DNA of 64,000 bases from Gimesia chilikensis. GTDB taxonomy: Bacteria; Planctomycetota; Planctomycetia; Planctomycetales; Planctomycetaceae. The notes under the pieces were generated by a model. It was not told the origin of the DNA and ran no database searches. It saw only the letters and a list, made by a program, of their open reading frames with translations. A program made the position numbers and the translations under genes. Shown here piece by piece: positions 7,488 to 17,168 of the stretch. Each line of letters opens with the position of its first letter. Position 1 is the stretch's first letter. The stretch is from positions 186,001 through 250,000 of the forward strand of contig NZ_VTSR01000008.1 in NCBI RefSeq assembly GCF_008329715.1. The letters are read 5' to 3'.

Positions 7488-9833
7488 TTAATACATGAGA
7501 AATCTGGCCCGCCGGACACCGAACTCTGCCAGATCCTGCTGGTAACCGGAGCGAATCTGCATCAGAGACTCTCCCTGCAGCACGGCATCAAAGACACGCT
7601 GATTTCCCAGCAGTCGATTGAAATTCCGTGTCTCCCACTCCTGGGGAAACTGTTTCCGTAACTGGATGGCAATCTCCAGGCCGGTCTGGACCGGTTTGAA
7701 CTGCTCCCGGTCGGTGACAATAAAATTAACACCGCCACACAGTTCCCCGGAAAATTTACTCGATTCCGGAGTGAACTCAACCGGCACAAATCGTACACCC
7801 GGTAATCCTGACCGGTTCAACGCTTCAGCCAGCTGCATGCCTTTCAGCCAGGGAGCCCCGATCCATTCGAAGGGCGTATCGGTTCCACGTCCGACGGACA
7901 GATTCGTCGTCTCCAGTAAACCGATACCGGGATACAGAACGGCCTGATTCAGACTCCGCATATTGGGAGAGGGGTTGACCCAGGTCAGCCCGGTCTCGTC
8001 GTAATACATCTCCCGCTTCCAGTTTTGCAGCTTGATGACCTGCAGGTCGGCGCCAATCTGCATTTCCTTATTGAACATCCGGGCCAGTTCGCCCGCCGTC
8101 ATGCCATGGCGCACGGGTATGCGGTGGTAACCGACAAACGATTGAGCTCCTTCGTCCAGCACGGGTCCTGCGTAATCGACGCCATTAATCGGGTTCGGCC
8201 GATCCAGTACAATAAATTTGATGCCCTGCTGTTTCGCAGCCCGCATCGCATTTCCCATGGTAGAGATATATGTATAAAACCGCGCCCCGATATCCTGGAT
8301 GTCGAACACCAGTGCATCCAGGTCTTGCAGACTTTCCGGCGTGGGTGTGCGAGTTTTGCCGTACAGGCTGAAGATTTTCAGTCCTGTCTTCGCGTCAGTG
8401 GAATCGCCAATTTTCGACACGTCCAGTTTACCGGCAAAGCCATGCTCGGGACTGAAGAGGGTTTTCAACTGTACCTGTGGTGCATCATTGAGAACCTGCA
8501 CCGTACTCTCGCCTTCGCGGGTGAGTCCAGTATGATTTGTGATCAGGCCGATGCGTTTCCCATTTAATGACTTGAACTGCTCCCGCTTCAGGACATCAAT
8601 TCCGGTCAGTACATCCAGGTTGGCTTTTGAGGCAACTTTGACTTCCGCTGTCGCTGCCGGTTGTCCGGTAATCGCCGCAGCGGCAATCGTACCAATCCGT
8701 CCCGCCAGAGAATTGACAGAGCCTTTCCCGTCGGGGTGTACTCGATTGCTGAGAAAAATCACGAACAGATCCTGCGCGGGATCCATCCAGATTGCAGTTC
8801 CCGTGAATCCGCCATGCCCGAACGCACGTGGGGAAAACAGGTCGCCCCGGTTCGAGGAATAACGCGACAGGCTGTCCCAACCCAGGCCTCGAATGTCATC
8901 GACGACAGGATAGCCACGCGTCATGAGATCGATCGTTTCCGGTTTCAGAACGCGGGTACCATCAAGGCTCCCCTGGTTCAACATCATCTGGGCGTAAACC
9001 GCCAGATCTTCAGCAGTCGAAAACAGGCCCGCATGCCCGGCGACGCCTCCGAGTCGATAAGCACGCGGATCATGGACTTCCCCCTGCATCCAGTGTCCGT
9101 CCCGTTCCTGCGTTGTTGCGGCCCGCTGTTTCAGGTTGTCTGCCGGCAGGTATCCGGTTTCCTGCATCCCCAGGGGCTGGAATACGTTTTTCTGAGAAAA
9201 CTCATGCACCGAATCTCCGCTGATTCGTTTCACAATATCTCCCAGGAGGATGAAGCCGACATCGGTGTAGGCAAACCGTGTTCCCGGTTCGTAGTATAGA
9301 TTGAGATCATAGATCCTCTGCATCGCAGTCTCGGGACCATCCAGATAATCTTTAATGGAGTTATCCGGGATCAGGCCTCCCTGATGCGTCAGCAGCTGAT
9401 AGATGGTGATATCCTGCTTGCCGTTGACGGCAAACTCCGGGATGTATTTCGATACTGGATCACTGAGTTTCAGCTTCCCCTGCTCGACCAGCTTCATCAC
9501 GCTGGTCGCGGTCGCGATCGGTTTCGTCAGGGAGGCCAGGTCAAAGACGGTATCGGTCGTCATGGCCCGTTTTTCGGGTTTCACCTGACGATAGCCGTAG
9601 GCTTTGAGGAAAACAATTTTGCCCTTAAATCCGACGAGCACCACGGCTCCGGGCATCGAATCTCGCGCCAGACCACGTTCGACGACAAAATCAATTTCGG
9701 ACAGTCGCTGCGGGTTCATCCCCACTGCTGCAGCCTGCGCATGCGGTAGCCGGGTCGGTTCAGTCGACTGAACCTCTGGAAGACTTGCTGATAGAGACAG
9801 AAGACAGACGAAAAACAGGATGAAATGCTTCAT
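7488..9833 (-). CDS. Secreted serine hydrolase fused to exo-beta-N-acetylmuramidase NamZ domain
   Basis: A 781-residue two-enzyme protein. A signal peptide covers residues 1-23. Residues ~40-385 are a class C beta-lactamase-fold serine hydrolase: SLTK at 101-104 gives the nucleophile Ser and general-base Lys, YTD at 189-191 is the second motif, and HGG at 340-342 takes the place of KTG. Residues ~409-781 are a DUF1343/NamZ domain, with GLITNHTG, SPEHGF and LDRPNPI; characterised NamZ proteins remove MurNAc from the non-reducing end of peptidoglycan chains. The combination suggests an exported enzyme acting on both the peptide and glycan parts of wall fragments, but only the domains are seen. 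It links logically to the murQ, BadF kinase and symporter genes at 59.7-63.3 kb. AGGGGA lies just ahead of ATG 9833. Confidence 0.9.
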   Translation of the reverse strand: MKHFILFFVCLLSLSASLPEVQSTEPTRLPHAQAAAVGMNPQRLSEIDFVVERGLARDSMPGAVVLVGFKGKIVFLKAYGYRQVKPEKRAMTTDTVFDLASLTKPIATATSVMKLVEQGKLKLSDPVSKYIPEFAVNGKQDITIYQLLTHQGGLIPDNSIKDYLDGPETAMQRIYDLNLYYEPGTRFAYTDVGFILLGDIVKRISGDSVHEFSQKNVFQPLGMQETGYLPADNLKQRAATTQERDGHWMQGEVHDPRAYRLGGVAGHAGLFSTAEDLAVYAQMMLNQGSLDGTRVLKPETIDLMTRGYPVVDDIRGLGWDSLSRYSSNRGDLFSPRAFGHGGFTGTAIWMDPAQDLFVIFLSNRVHPDGKGSVNSLAGRIGTIAAAAITGQPAATAEVKVASKANLDVLTGIDVLKREQFKSLNGKRIGLITNHTGLTREGESTVQVLNDAPQVQLKTLFSPEHGFAGKLDVSKIGDSTDAKTGLKIFSLYGKTRTPTPESLQDLDALVFDIQDIGARFYTYISTMGNAMRAAKQQGIKFIVLDRPNPINGVDYAGPVLDEGAQSFVGYHRIPVRHGMTAGELARMFNKEMQIGADLQVIKLQNWKREMYYDETGLTWVNPSPNMRSLNQAVLYPGIGLLETTNLSVGRGTDTPFEWIGAPWLKGMQLAEALNRSGLPGVRFVPVEFTPESSKFSGELCGGVNFIVTDREQFKPVQTGLEIAIQLRKQFPQEWETRNFNRLLGNQRVFDAVLQGESLMQIRSGYQQDLAEFGVRRARFLMY

Positions 9834-9889
9834 AGAGAAATCCCCTACTAACCAGCGATTGAAGTTCCAGTGATGCTATGCTTCAGTAC

Positions 9890-11563
9890 TTACTCATCGT
9901 CCCAGTGAAAGCGGGCCGCCATCGGCATACGACGACCTGATCCGAAGGCCCGGGTTGACAGTTTGATGCCAGGCGGCATCTGTCGACGTTTAAATTCATT
10001 CCGATCCAGGCGGTTGGCAACCCATTGAACGGTCTCACGTGGATACTGTTCCGACATGCTCCGCACGGAACGTTCGTCTTCGATCAAACCTTTCAGAATC
10101 CCGTCCAGAACATCATAAGGGGGCAGTGAGTCCTGATCGACCTGATTCGGTGCCAGCTCTGCACTGGGTGCCTTATCCAGAATGTTCTCCGGAATCACAA
10201 TGCGGCCGGCACGCTGGTTAACATAACGCGAAACCAGGTAGACATCGCATTTCAGCACATCACAGAGTACGGCGAAACCTCCGGCCATGTCGCCATACAG
10301 CGTGCAGTATCCCATGGCCAGTTCGCTCTTGTTACCGGTCGCTAAAGCCATCCACCCATGTTGATTGCTGCGAACCATCACGTTAGCTCCGCGAATACGC
10401 GCCTGCAGATTCTGATCTGCCAGCCCTGCAGGTGCTTCGCGTAAATCATCGCCGATAACAGGCAGATTCTCAAATGCCTGATGCACTGAATCAATGGGCA
10501 CGGTTTCGTAATCGATACCCAGGTTCTCTGCCAGTGCCAGTGAATCCGCCACACTGTGATCGCTGCTGTACCGACTGGGAAGCAGCAGACCATGCACATG
10601 CTGTGGGCCGATGGCCTCGGCTGCGACTGCTGCAGCCAGAGCGCTGTCGATGCCCCCCGAAAGGCCGAGAACGCAATCGGTGAATCCACACTTCTGCATA
10701 TAATCCCGCAGGCCCAGCACCAGGGCATCGAACAACTGCTCTTCACGGGACAGGGGTGAAATTTCGAGAGGCGATTCAACGGCCGCCTCAGTATCAAACA
10801 GCTGCAAATCTTCTTTGAAGCCGGCCATCTGCAATTGAAGCTGACTATTCTGATCCAGGACGAAGCTGTGCCCGTCAAACACCAGATCATCGTTGCCCCC
10901 CACCTGGTTGACGAACAGGTAAGGGATTGAGTAACGATCCACATGCGACTGAATGATCTGCTGCCGCCGTTTTCGTTTGTCGATTTCAAACGGACTGGCA
11001 GAGATATTGATCAGCAGATCGGAACCGGCTTCGGCGAGGATTCGAACCGGGTCGGGAAGTTGCACCGGCTGATCATGGTAAAAAGTATCGGGTTGCCCCC
11101 ACCAGGCATCTTCGCAGATGTGCAGGCCCAGTTTGAGTCCACGAAAAGTGACGGGGCAGATCTGCTCCTGCTCGGCATGGCGGAAATAGCGCTGTTCATC
11201 AAAGACATCGTAATTAGGCAGCAGCAGCTTGTGCACGCATTCCACGACAGCTCCCTGATAGAGCAGGCTGGCCGCGTTTGCCATGCGTCTGCCGGGAAGA
11301 TCTCGTCCGGTCGGATGCCCTACTATCACGCCGATATCGGCGGGGATTTCCTGTGCCAGTTTTTCGACCGCCCGGTCACAGGCGGCGATGAAACCTTCTC
11401 TCAGCAGGATGTCTTTGGGGGGATATCCGCAGACAACCAGTTCCGAAAACAGGACCAGTTCAGCGCCGGCCTGTTCAACTCGTTGCACTGCTTCCAAGAT
11501 TCGCTGACAGTTTCCGCGCAGGTCACCTACCGTCGGGTTCAGCTGGGCCAAAGCAATTTTCAC
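9890..11563 (-). CDS. nadE: Glutamine-dependent NAD+ synthetase
   Basis: The final enzyme of NAD synthesis: it converts nicotinate adenine dinucleotide to NAD using ATP and ammonia drawn from glutamine. The N-terminal half is a nitrilase-type glutaminase with the Glu41, Lys112 and Cys150 triad ([22 protein letters not shown]). The C-terminal half is the synthetase, with the PP-loop SGGIDS at 302-307. At 557 residues it matches the glutamine-dependent type. The start is a GTG at 11563, supported by AGGAGTGAAGAG upstream. The nearby pncC gene (15.1-15.7 kb) belongs to the same NAD recycling theme but is not in an operon with it. Confidence 0.95.
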   Translation of the reverse strand: MKIALAQLNPTVGDLRGNCQRILEAVQRVEQAGAELVLFSELVVCGYPPKDILLREGFIAACDRAVEKLAQEIPADIGVIVGHPTGRDLPGRRMANAASLLYQGAVVECVHKLLLPNYDVFDEQRYFRHAEQEQICPVTFRGLKLGLHICEDAWWGQPDTFYHDQPVQLPDPVRILAEAGSDLLINISASPFEIDKRKRRQQIIQSHVDRYSIPYLFVNQVGGNDDLVFDGHSFVLDQNSQLQLQMAGFKEDLQLFDTEAAVESPLEISPLSREEQLFDALVLGLRDYMQKCGFTDCVLGLSGGIDSALAAAVAAEAIGPQHVHGLLLPSRYSSDHSVADSLALAENLGIDYETVPIDSVHQAFENLPVIGDDLREAPAGLADQNLQARIRGANVMVRSNQHGWMALATGNKSELAMGYCTLYGDMAGGFAVLCDVLKCDVYLVSRYVNQRAGRIVIPENILDKAPSAELAPNQVDQDSLPPYDVLDGILKGLIEDERSVRSMSEQYPRETVQWVANRLDRNEFKRRQMPPGIKLSTRAFGSGRRMPMAARFHWDDE

Positions 11564-11832
11564 GGACGCTCTTCACTCCTGCAACAGATGCATCAGATGT
11601 TCGGATTCTACGGACCTGAACGCCAGGAGAACCCAAACTTGCTGTAATTCAGACAGCAGACAAAGGAATTTCCTGATTTTGGGCTAAATCCAGGACTTTT
11701 TTTTGACCACCGCGGACACGCGACCTAAGTTTAGATGAGTAGAACTACATCTCTCAAGGGAACAGGGCCATTTGTTAAGGCTCATTATAGATTGATTCCC
11801 CTTTACAAAGTATCCCGGGACAGAGATCTCTT

Positions 11833-12219
11833 ATGACACATTCCAGAAAAAGAGCTTCATCACAAGCAAATGGGCGACCATTGTTGAGCCATACCTCGAT
11901 CCTGATTATCAGTATCTTTATTCTGGGTATGGCTACCGGAAATGTTTCGTCTGTGCCTGCGAACAGTGCATTCCTGATGATGGGCGTCTTCGGCGTCATC
12001 TCATACTTTGGGCTGGGCGCACTGGCTGATTCCCGCGAGCGGAAACGACGGCAGCAGATCCTGGAACAGAAGGAAGAAGCACTCGAAGGCCGGCTGGAAC
12101 GCCATCTGACTACGAATCCGCAATGCACTCCGCCTCAGCGTGTGGCCAGTGCAGGTAGCCTGCATAATGCTGACCGTCAGACTGAGATACCTCATCTGAC
12201 TGCATGCCAGAATCGCTGA
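11833..12219 (+). CDS. Small membrane protein of unknown function
   Basis: Predicted 128-residue protein with a basic N-terminus, two hydrophobic spans (about residues 20-38 and 47-64) and a charged, helix-prone tail beginning RERKRRQQILEQKEEALEGRLERH. This layout looks like a real small inner-membrane protein with a cytoplasmic coiled-coil-like tail; no family is recognised. The start has only a modest purine stretch (GAGA) upstream. It is followed within 30 bases by a strong bidirectional hairpin, which supports a transcribed gene ending here. The competing minus frame at 11775-12128 lacks such features. Confidence 0.55.
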   Translation: MTHSRKRASSQANGRPLLSHTSILIISIFILGMATGNVSSVPANSAFLMMGVFGVISYFGLGALADSRERKRRQQILEQKEEALEGRLERHLTTNPQCTPPQRVASAGSLHNADRQTEIPHLTACQNR

Positions 12220-12245
12220 ACTCTCTTTTCAGACGGGCATAAAAA

Positions 12246-12282
12246 AACGGTTCCAGATTGCTTTCGCGAATCTGAAACCGTT
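12246..12282. terminator. Bidirectional intrinsic terminator
   Basis: Inverted repeat with arms AACGGTTCCAGATT (12246-12259) and AATCTGAAACCGTT (12269-12282), one mismatch and a nine-base loop. It is preceded by a run of seven A residues and followed by CTTTTTA. It therefore can terminate in both directions, and it sits between two convergent genes. Confidence 0.85.
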
Positions 12283-12306
12283 CGGAGCTTTTTAGCACAT
12301 ACTCAA

Positions 12307-14748
12307 TCAGTTGGCTGAAGGAGCATTGATCCGATGGCTTACCCGGGTCAAGGCATTACGGGCTGCGGTTCGAACGTCTGAGTTCGTATCAAACCGTGCT
12401 TTCTGCAGTTCTGGAATTGATTTGTGAGCGAAGGGCCCAATCTCTCCCAGTGCATAAGCGGCTCCCGCACGTACCTGACTTGCTTTATCCTGCAGAGCCA
12501 GTGAGAGGGCCGCTACGACACGGTCATCTTCCGGTTGCAGATCAGCCAGGCTGTAGCAGGCCAGCCAACGGATGTTGACATCTTTGGACATCAGACAGTC
12601 TGACAGTGTTTTATGAGCCTGATATTTCCAGTCCGGATTCCGGGCCAGCAGTTCAGCCGTATGCAGGCGAACGTAAGGATTGCTGTCCGAGAGTGAGCGA
12701 ACCAGGATCGGCGTCAGTTCCTGTGACTGATGACCAATCTGTGACAGCACCGCTGCCGCGAACGAACGATCACTTTCCACCTGGGAATTCATGGCTTCAA
12801 TCAAAGTCGGCACGGAATCGTCCGTATTGCCTTCGATTCTCCATAATGCAAATGCACTTTGAATCCGCACGCCCATATTCTCATGCAGTGACAGAGAACG
12901 CAGAGCAGGAACTGAAGCGATTGCTTCTGCTTCCATTGATCCCAGGCGCTGGACTGCCTGCTTCAGTTCGGGTACATCGCTGGAATCCAACTGTTTGACC
13001 AGGTACAGGACTTCACCGCTGGCATTGGGACAGAGAGCGGCTGCCGAATTGGGAGGTACGATTTCCCGCTTAGGCTGGCTGAGGCTCACATTCTGTACCA
13101 TTGGTTTCTGGCTGGGCTGTACCGGCTCAACTTCGATCTGCCGGGAGACCGTACTGATTTTTCCCTGTTCCGATTTTGATTTCGGATCGACGGGATTCCA
13201 GGTGCCGATCTGGGCCACTTCAGCATCTTCAAAGGGCGAGTTGCTGACAGCTTCACGCTGCTGACGCTCGAACGGATTCTGTGTTTCCCGTGGCATTTCG
13301 CTTTGTGCGACTTGTCGGAAATCTGGTGTAACCTGAACCCGCTGCTCATCAGCCGGTGTGAAATCAGCGATTAACTCTGTCTGCAGGTCCCGCATCAACT
13401 CGTAAGCGGAACGTTTCTGCGCGGGCTGAGTTGCGGCCGGTTTTTCAGTCGCTTGAGCGACCTGTGTTTCCCGGACTTCGGGTTTACGAACCGGTTGCCG
13501 TTCTGCCTGACTCGCGGATTCCATCTGAGCGACCGCTTCGTCAGTCAGTCTTCTGAAGGAGACTTCCTCTTTTGGCTGGGAACGATTTTCAGCCTGGGCC
13601 AGAATCTCATTCAGTCTGGAACCTGCCTGTTCCCGTTTTTGTGCTGAATCGTCTACCTGAGATTTCATCGGTGTCTTTTCCGATTTCACCTCGGCGACTT
13701 CCATTGGTTCCTGCTCAAATGCAGGCTCGCTCAAACTCGGGTCGGTCAGGAACGGGTTTTCCACTTCCTGTTTAGCAGATCCTTTACCGATGCGATCACG
13801 AATCATCCGGAAAGGAGAATCATTGGTCGCAGCCACTTCGGTTTTGGGCTCGAAGTCATCTCTGGTCGGTTCCACTTTGGGAGCCGGTTTCTGTTTTGGT
13901 GTTGTTTTTTGAGCGACTTCAAATTTACGGAACGAGTTCTGTTCTGCACTCGCGGTTTCCAGTTTGGATTTGGCAGCATCAGATCGCGAATGCTGAGCCA
14001 TCTGCACATCGGGTTTAGCCGACTTCAATGCAGGGTCTGCAGACAGCTGTGCAATATTCATCTGCACGCGTTTCAGCAGTTTTTCATTCTGTTTGAATTC
14101 AGCAGAACCCGGTTTCAGACCGCCGCTTTCACCAGCCGCCATCCGACTCATGGCCAGCGATCGCTGATAGCGTTCCAGGGCTTCACGTTTTTCACCACGC
14201 TGAGCGTGCAGATGTGCGACAATCTCATGGGCTTCGGCAGGGGTGCTGATTTTACACAGCTGCGTATAGCTCTCGTGCATTTTCCCCTGGGTTCCCAGAA
14301 CCGTGGCCAGACGCGTCACGGCGCGTTCGTTGTCCGGCTCCAGCTTGACGGATCTCTGCAGAACCTTTTCGGCTTCGTTCAGCTTTTTCATCTTGTACAG
14401 AGCATAGCCGTAGTCACTCAACAGTTCCGGATTCTCCGGTGTGAGTGCTTCCGCCTTTTTGAAGTATTCCAGGGCTTCTTCCCGCTCACCCACGCGATAA
14501 CTTACGATCGCCAGGCGGTGACACGCCAATGCCCGTTTGGGATCCGCCTCGAAGATGTCTTCGTAGGTTTCCTTCGCCTTTTTTAATTCTTTTTTGTTTT
14601 CCAGATTCTGAGCGACCTCCATCTTGCTGTCCAGGACCTTGGCCTTCGCGGAGGCTGGGAGCATGGCTGTGGGCATATGAGTACAACCGGCAAATGGAAC
14701 AGCAACAGACGCTGAAAGAACTGCGGCCCAAATACTGCAGCGCTTCAT
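12307..14748 (-). CDS. TPR and HEAT-repeat lipoprotein
   Basis: An 813-residue exported protein. The N-terminus is a lipoprotein signal ending FAGC (lipobox-like; Cys22 would be acylated). Residues ~40-220 contain TPR units (for example ADPKRALACHRLAIVSY, and AEKVLQRSVKLEPDN). The middle third (~230-580) is low-complexity, rich in Glu, Gln, Lys, Pro and Val. The last ~220 residues are HEAT-like repeats with short paired helices (SFAAAVLSQIG, VRAGAAYALGEIGP). Two protein-interaction solenoids joined by a flexible linker suggest a scaffold at the membrane or cell surface. No enzyme motif is seen. GAGGATT precedes the ATG at 14748. The gene is monocistronic, ending at the shared terminator. Confidence 0.8.
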   Translation of the reverse strand: MKRCSIWAAVLSASVAVPFAGCTHMPTAMLPASAKAKVLDSKMEVAQNLENKKELKKAKETYEDIFEADPKRALACHRLAIVSYRVGEREEALEYFKKAEALTPENPELLSDYGYALYKMKKLNEAEKVLQRSVKLEPDNERAVTRLATVLGTQGKMHESYTQLCKISTPAEAHEIVAHLHAQRGEKREALERYQRSLAMSRMAAGESGGLKPGSAEFKQNEKLLKRVQMNIAQLSADPALKSAKPDVQMAQHSRSDAAKSKLETASAEQNSFRKFEVAQKTTPKQKPAPKVEPTRDDFEPKTEVAATNDSPFRMIRDRIGKGSAKQEVENPFLTDPSLSEPAFEQEPMEVAEVKSEKTPMKSQVDDSAQKREQAGSRLNEILAQAENRSQPKEEVSFRRLTDEAVAQMESASQAERQPVRKPEVRETQVAQATEKPAATQPAQKRSAYELMRDLQTELIADFTPADEQRVQVTPDFRQVAQSEMPRETQNPFERQQREAVSNSPFEDAEVAQIGTWNPVDPKSKSEQGKISTVSRQIEVEPVQPSQKPMVQNVSLSQPKREIVPPNSAAALCPNASGEVLYLVKQLDSSDVPELKQAVQRLGSMEAEAIASVPALRSLSLHENMGVRIQSAFALWRIEGNTDDSVPTLIEAMNSQVESDRSFAAAVLSQIGHQSQELTPILVRSLSDSNPYVRLHTAELLARNPDWKYQAHKTLSDCLMSKDVNIRWLACYSLADLQPEDDRVVAALSLALQDKASQVRAGAAYALGEIGPFAHKSIPELQKARFDTNSDVRTAARNALTRVSHRINAPSAN

Positions 14749-15114
14749 GTTGAAATCCTCGAATAAATAGAGTCGAGAGCGATTAGTTCAGGTTAGCCGT
14801 CTCGTGAGCACGAATGACTGAGATATTTTGAGAGTCAGTTCAAGCTGTCGTTGGTGCAGGGATTCCTGTCCGGTTCTCGCTCGTAGCGAATGTAACAGGT
14901 AAACCACCTGCGACGACAACTCACGGCTTTATGAATAGTTCGGTTATTCACGTTGCACCGGTGTAAAGGGAAGTACAGAATATCGCACCTGTCATGAAGA
15001 TCGTGACGGAAGCGCCGGTTGTAACGCGTGACCAAACCGGGACAAGATTTCCGAAGAGTTAAACCTTGACGATTATTCCGACTCTGCCGACAGGCACTCC
15101 ATCAGGCTTATCCT
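14749..15114. other. Intergenic region upstream of the TPR/HEAT gene
   Basis: About 370 bases between two minus-strand genes. It should carry the promoter for the TPR/HEAT lipoprotein. A 66-codon minus frame (14835-15035) has no ribosome site and a random composition. I see no strong hairpin or repeat. Confidence 0.35.
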
Positions 15115-15675
15115 TCAGCCTTCCAGTGCTTTGACGATCAGTTTCAGCATCTGATCGGCGGCTGCCAGCTGGCGGCGCTGGCGTAACGTGAGCCCGTCTG
15201 CGGGATGATTCTGTACTGGTCCACTCGCGATCAGCGCATCACTTTGCAACGCCTCAACAGACACCAGTTCCGGTGGCACCGCAAGATCGCTGGAAGTCCG
15301 TCGGGCGATACCAATACAGACGAGCCCATCCTGAGACTCCGGGGCACCAGGTCCCAGATGCCCCGTGATCGCTGCGGAGAGAGTCGCTTCGGGAGTTTCC
15401 TGCAGGACACCCAAAGCCATTTCCCGGGCCGTCTCGCGACTGACATCGGTAAACTGGTTCAGCGTCTCCGCCTGTACTCCCAGCCACTTCATTTTGGTAT
15501 CCCAGCGATAGACCACGGCTGAGCCACAGAAATAGTCAGAAATCCCCGGCAGGCTGGTCATCAGGGCCGCCACCAGTCCGCCGGTACAGCTCTCTGACAG
15601 GACCAGTTTCCGGTCGTGACGGGAGAGAGCTGATTTAACTTCCTCAGCAGACTGGATCAAAAACTCGGGAAACAT
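15115..15675 (-). CDS. pncC: CinA-family nicotinamide-nucleotide amidohydrolase
   Basis: PncC deamidates NMN to nicotinate mononucleotide and so recycles NMN, for example from NAD-dependent DNA ligase, back into NAD. This 186-residue protein is the stand-alone C-terminal CinA domain. Key signs are SESCTGGLVAA (~residues 27-37), the YFCGSAVVY stretch, and AITGHLGPG, the family's glycine-rich turn. The N-terminal molybdopterin-like CinA domain is absent. The C-terminal 40 residues are somewhat divergent. It is transcribed away from trmB with about 120 bases between starts. It is functionally related to nadE 3.5 kb away. Confidence 0.85.
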   Translation of the reverse strand: MFPEFLIQSAEEVKSALSRHDRKLVLSESCTGGLVAALMTSLPGISDYFCGSAVVYRWDTKMKWLGVQAETLNQFTDVSRETAREMALGVLQETPEATLSAAITGHLGPGAPESQDGLVCIGIARRTSSDLAVPPELVSVEALQSDALIASGPVQNHPADGLTLRQRRQLAAADQMLKLIVKALEG

Positions 15676-15798
15676 GCAGATCTCTCCAAAAACAGCGTTT
15701 GCGGCTCTGCTGATAATTTACACAACATCCCATCTATTCTACAGTGTGCAAACCAGAAATAATTTCTCTTACCTCACCTGCGATAGCACAACGAATCC

Positions 15799-16431
15799 AT
15801 GATGACGCGTTCGAAACCGACCAAAGACCTCAAACCCTATTTTCAGACTCTCGAAGACCTGGAAGGCCCTTTCGACTGGGCTGCCTTTTTTGGCAATGAT
15901 AATCCGGTGGTTCTGGACGTAGGTGCCGGTCGCGGTCTGTTTCTGTTCAATTCCAGCGGTGAGCACCCTGAGAAAAACTTTCTGGGAATGGAGATCGACT
16001 ACCGCGAAGGGCGCCGCGCTGCAACGCGGTTACTGAAGTCCGAGCGTCCCAATGCTCGTGTGCTGGGGGGAGATGCGAGGGTTGCTTTCGACAAGTTCAT
16101 CCCCGACTCCTCTGTTTCCGAAGTACATGTCTACTTTCCCGATCCCTGGTGGAAGAAGCGCCATCACAAACGCCGGATTTTTACTGAAGTGTTTGTGGAA
16201 CGGGTCACCAAAGCTTTAAAGAATGGCGGAGAGCTGCACTTCTGGACGGACGTGGAAGAATACTACGAACGGGTCGTTAACCTGATGGATCACGCACCCC
16301 AGTTCATCAAACGGGAAGCCCCCGAGGAAAAACTCCCGGAACACGACATGGATTTCCAGACCAGCTTCGAACGAAAAAAACGTAAGGAAGGCTGGATTAT
16401 TCACCGTGGTCTCTGGGAACTCAGCAAGTAA
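15799..16431 (+). CDS. trmB: tRNA (guanine-N7-)-methyltransferase
   Basis: TrmB uses S-adenosylmethionine to make m7G46 in the variable loop of tRNAs. The 210-residue protein shows the SAM-binding motif VLDVGAGRGLFL (~residues 37-48) and the family hallmark HVYFPDPWWKKRHHKRRI (~112-129), whose Asp and basic residues contact substrate. The length is typical. Two ATGs are in tandem (15799 and 15802). It is a single-gene unit, convergent with the next gene with 12 bases between stops. Confidence 0.95.
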   Translation: MMTRSKPTKDLKPYFQTLEDLEGPFDWAAFFGNDNPVVLDVGAGRGLFLFNSSGEHPEKNFLGMEIDYREGRRAATRLLKSERPNARVLGGDARVAFDKFIPDSSVSEVHVYFPDPWWKKRHHKRRIFTEVFVERVTKALKNGGELHFWTDVEEYYERVVNLMDHAPQFIKREAPEEKLPEHDMDFQTSFERKKRKEGWIIHRGLWELSK

Positions 16432-16443
16432 TTCACAATGACT

Positions 16444-17118
16444 TCAGTTGTCCAGCACCGCCTGCTGCAGATCGATGGGGCGGTTAAACCGGGACCGCCG
16501 ATCGATGTGATACCACCAGATTCCGCGCACCGGATAAAACATCACTGACCGCACGTGCTCGTGCTGGCGCTGCATGCTCGCCAGATAGGATTCTTCAAAC
16601 TCCGGAAACTCGTGAGACAGTTCCAGATGTTTGATCCGGATCAGATCTTCAACCGCTGACGAATGCTTCTGATACAGGGGCTCGATCTGTTCGATGCCGA
16701 ACGACTGCACAAAACGGCGGGGCGGTGCGGGAAAAATCAGTGACTCCCGGTCATTAGCAGTCAGCAGTGAATAGTCATCCACAAACAGGGTCGTGAAATT
16801 GTGGAACCGCCCGTAAGGAGAGAGAGTCACCTGAAAAAAAGTGGCACTCTCGACGTGTTCCCACACCAGAATAAAATTCTGCTGCCAGCGATAAACGCCG
16901 GCTTCCTGAAACTGGCGGGTGTGAGCCCACTCCGATTCAGAACCGCATTTACCGGTATAGTAATCGCAGGCTTCCTCCTCGGGCATCAAAATCAGCTGAG
17001 GAGACCGCATGTGCTGAATCGCGTAATAGATCAGAATCGGGATCAACACAAACAGGTAGCCAACGAACATAACCGCCAGCAGGAGTAACACATTAATCAG
17101 GTTGGCATTAGCCGGCAT
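16444..17118 (-). CDS. Single-span membrane protein of unknown function
   Basis: A 224-residue protein with one hydrophobic span near the N-terminus (~residues 8-33) and a soluble domain rich in aromatic residues. The segment MPEEEACDYYTGKCGSESEW carries two Cys residues. No family is recognised. It may be a membrane-anchored domain facing the cytoplasm. It is transcribed in the same direction as the TAXI protein gene upstream, 50 bases apart, so the two could form a small operon. Confidence 0.65.
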   Translation of the reverse strand: MPANANLINVLLLLAVMFVGYLFVLIPILIYYAIQHMRSPQLILMPEEEACDYYTGKCGSESEWAHTRQFQEAGVYRWQQNFILVWEHVESATFFQVTLSPYGRFHNFTTLFVDDYSLLTANDRESLIFPAPPRRFVQSFGIEQIEPLYQKHSSAVEDLIRIKHLELSHEFPEFEESYLASMQRQHEHVRSVMFYPVRGIWWYHIDRRSRFNRPIDLQQAVLDN

Positions 17119-17168
17119 AGTCTACTTCCGGGCGGGTAGCCTTGTCTAAACGGCATCAGAGAAAGAGT

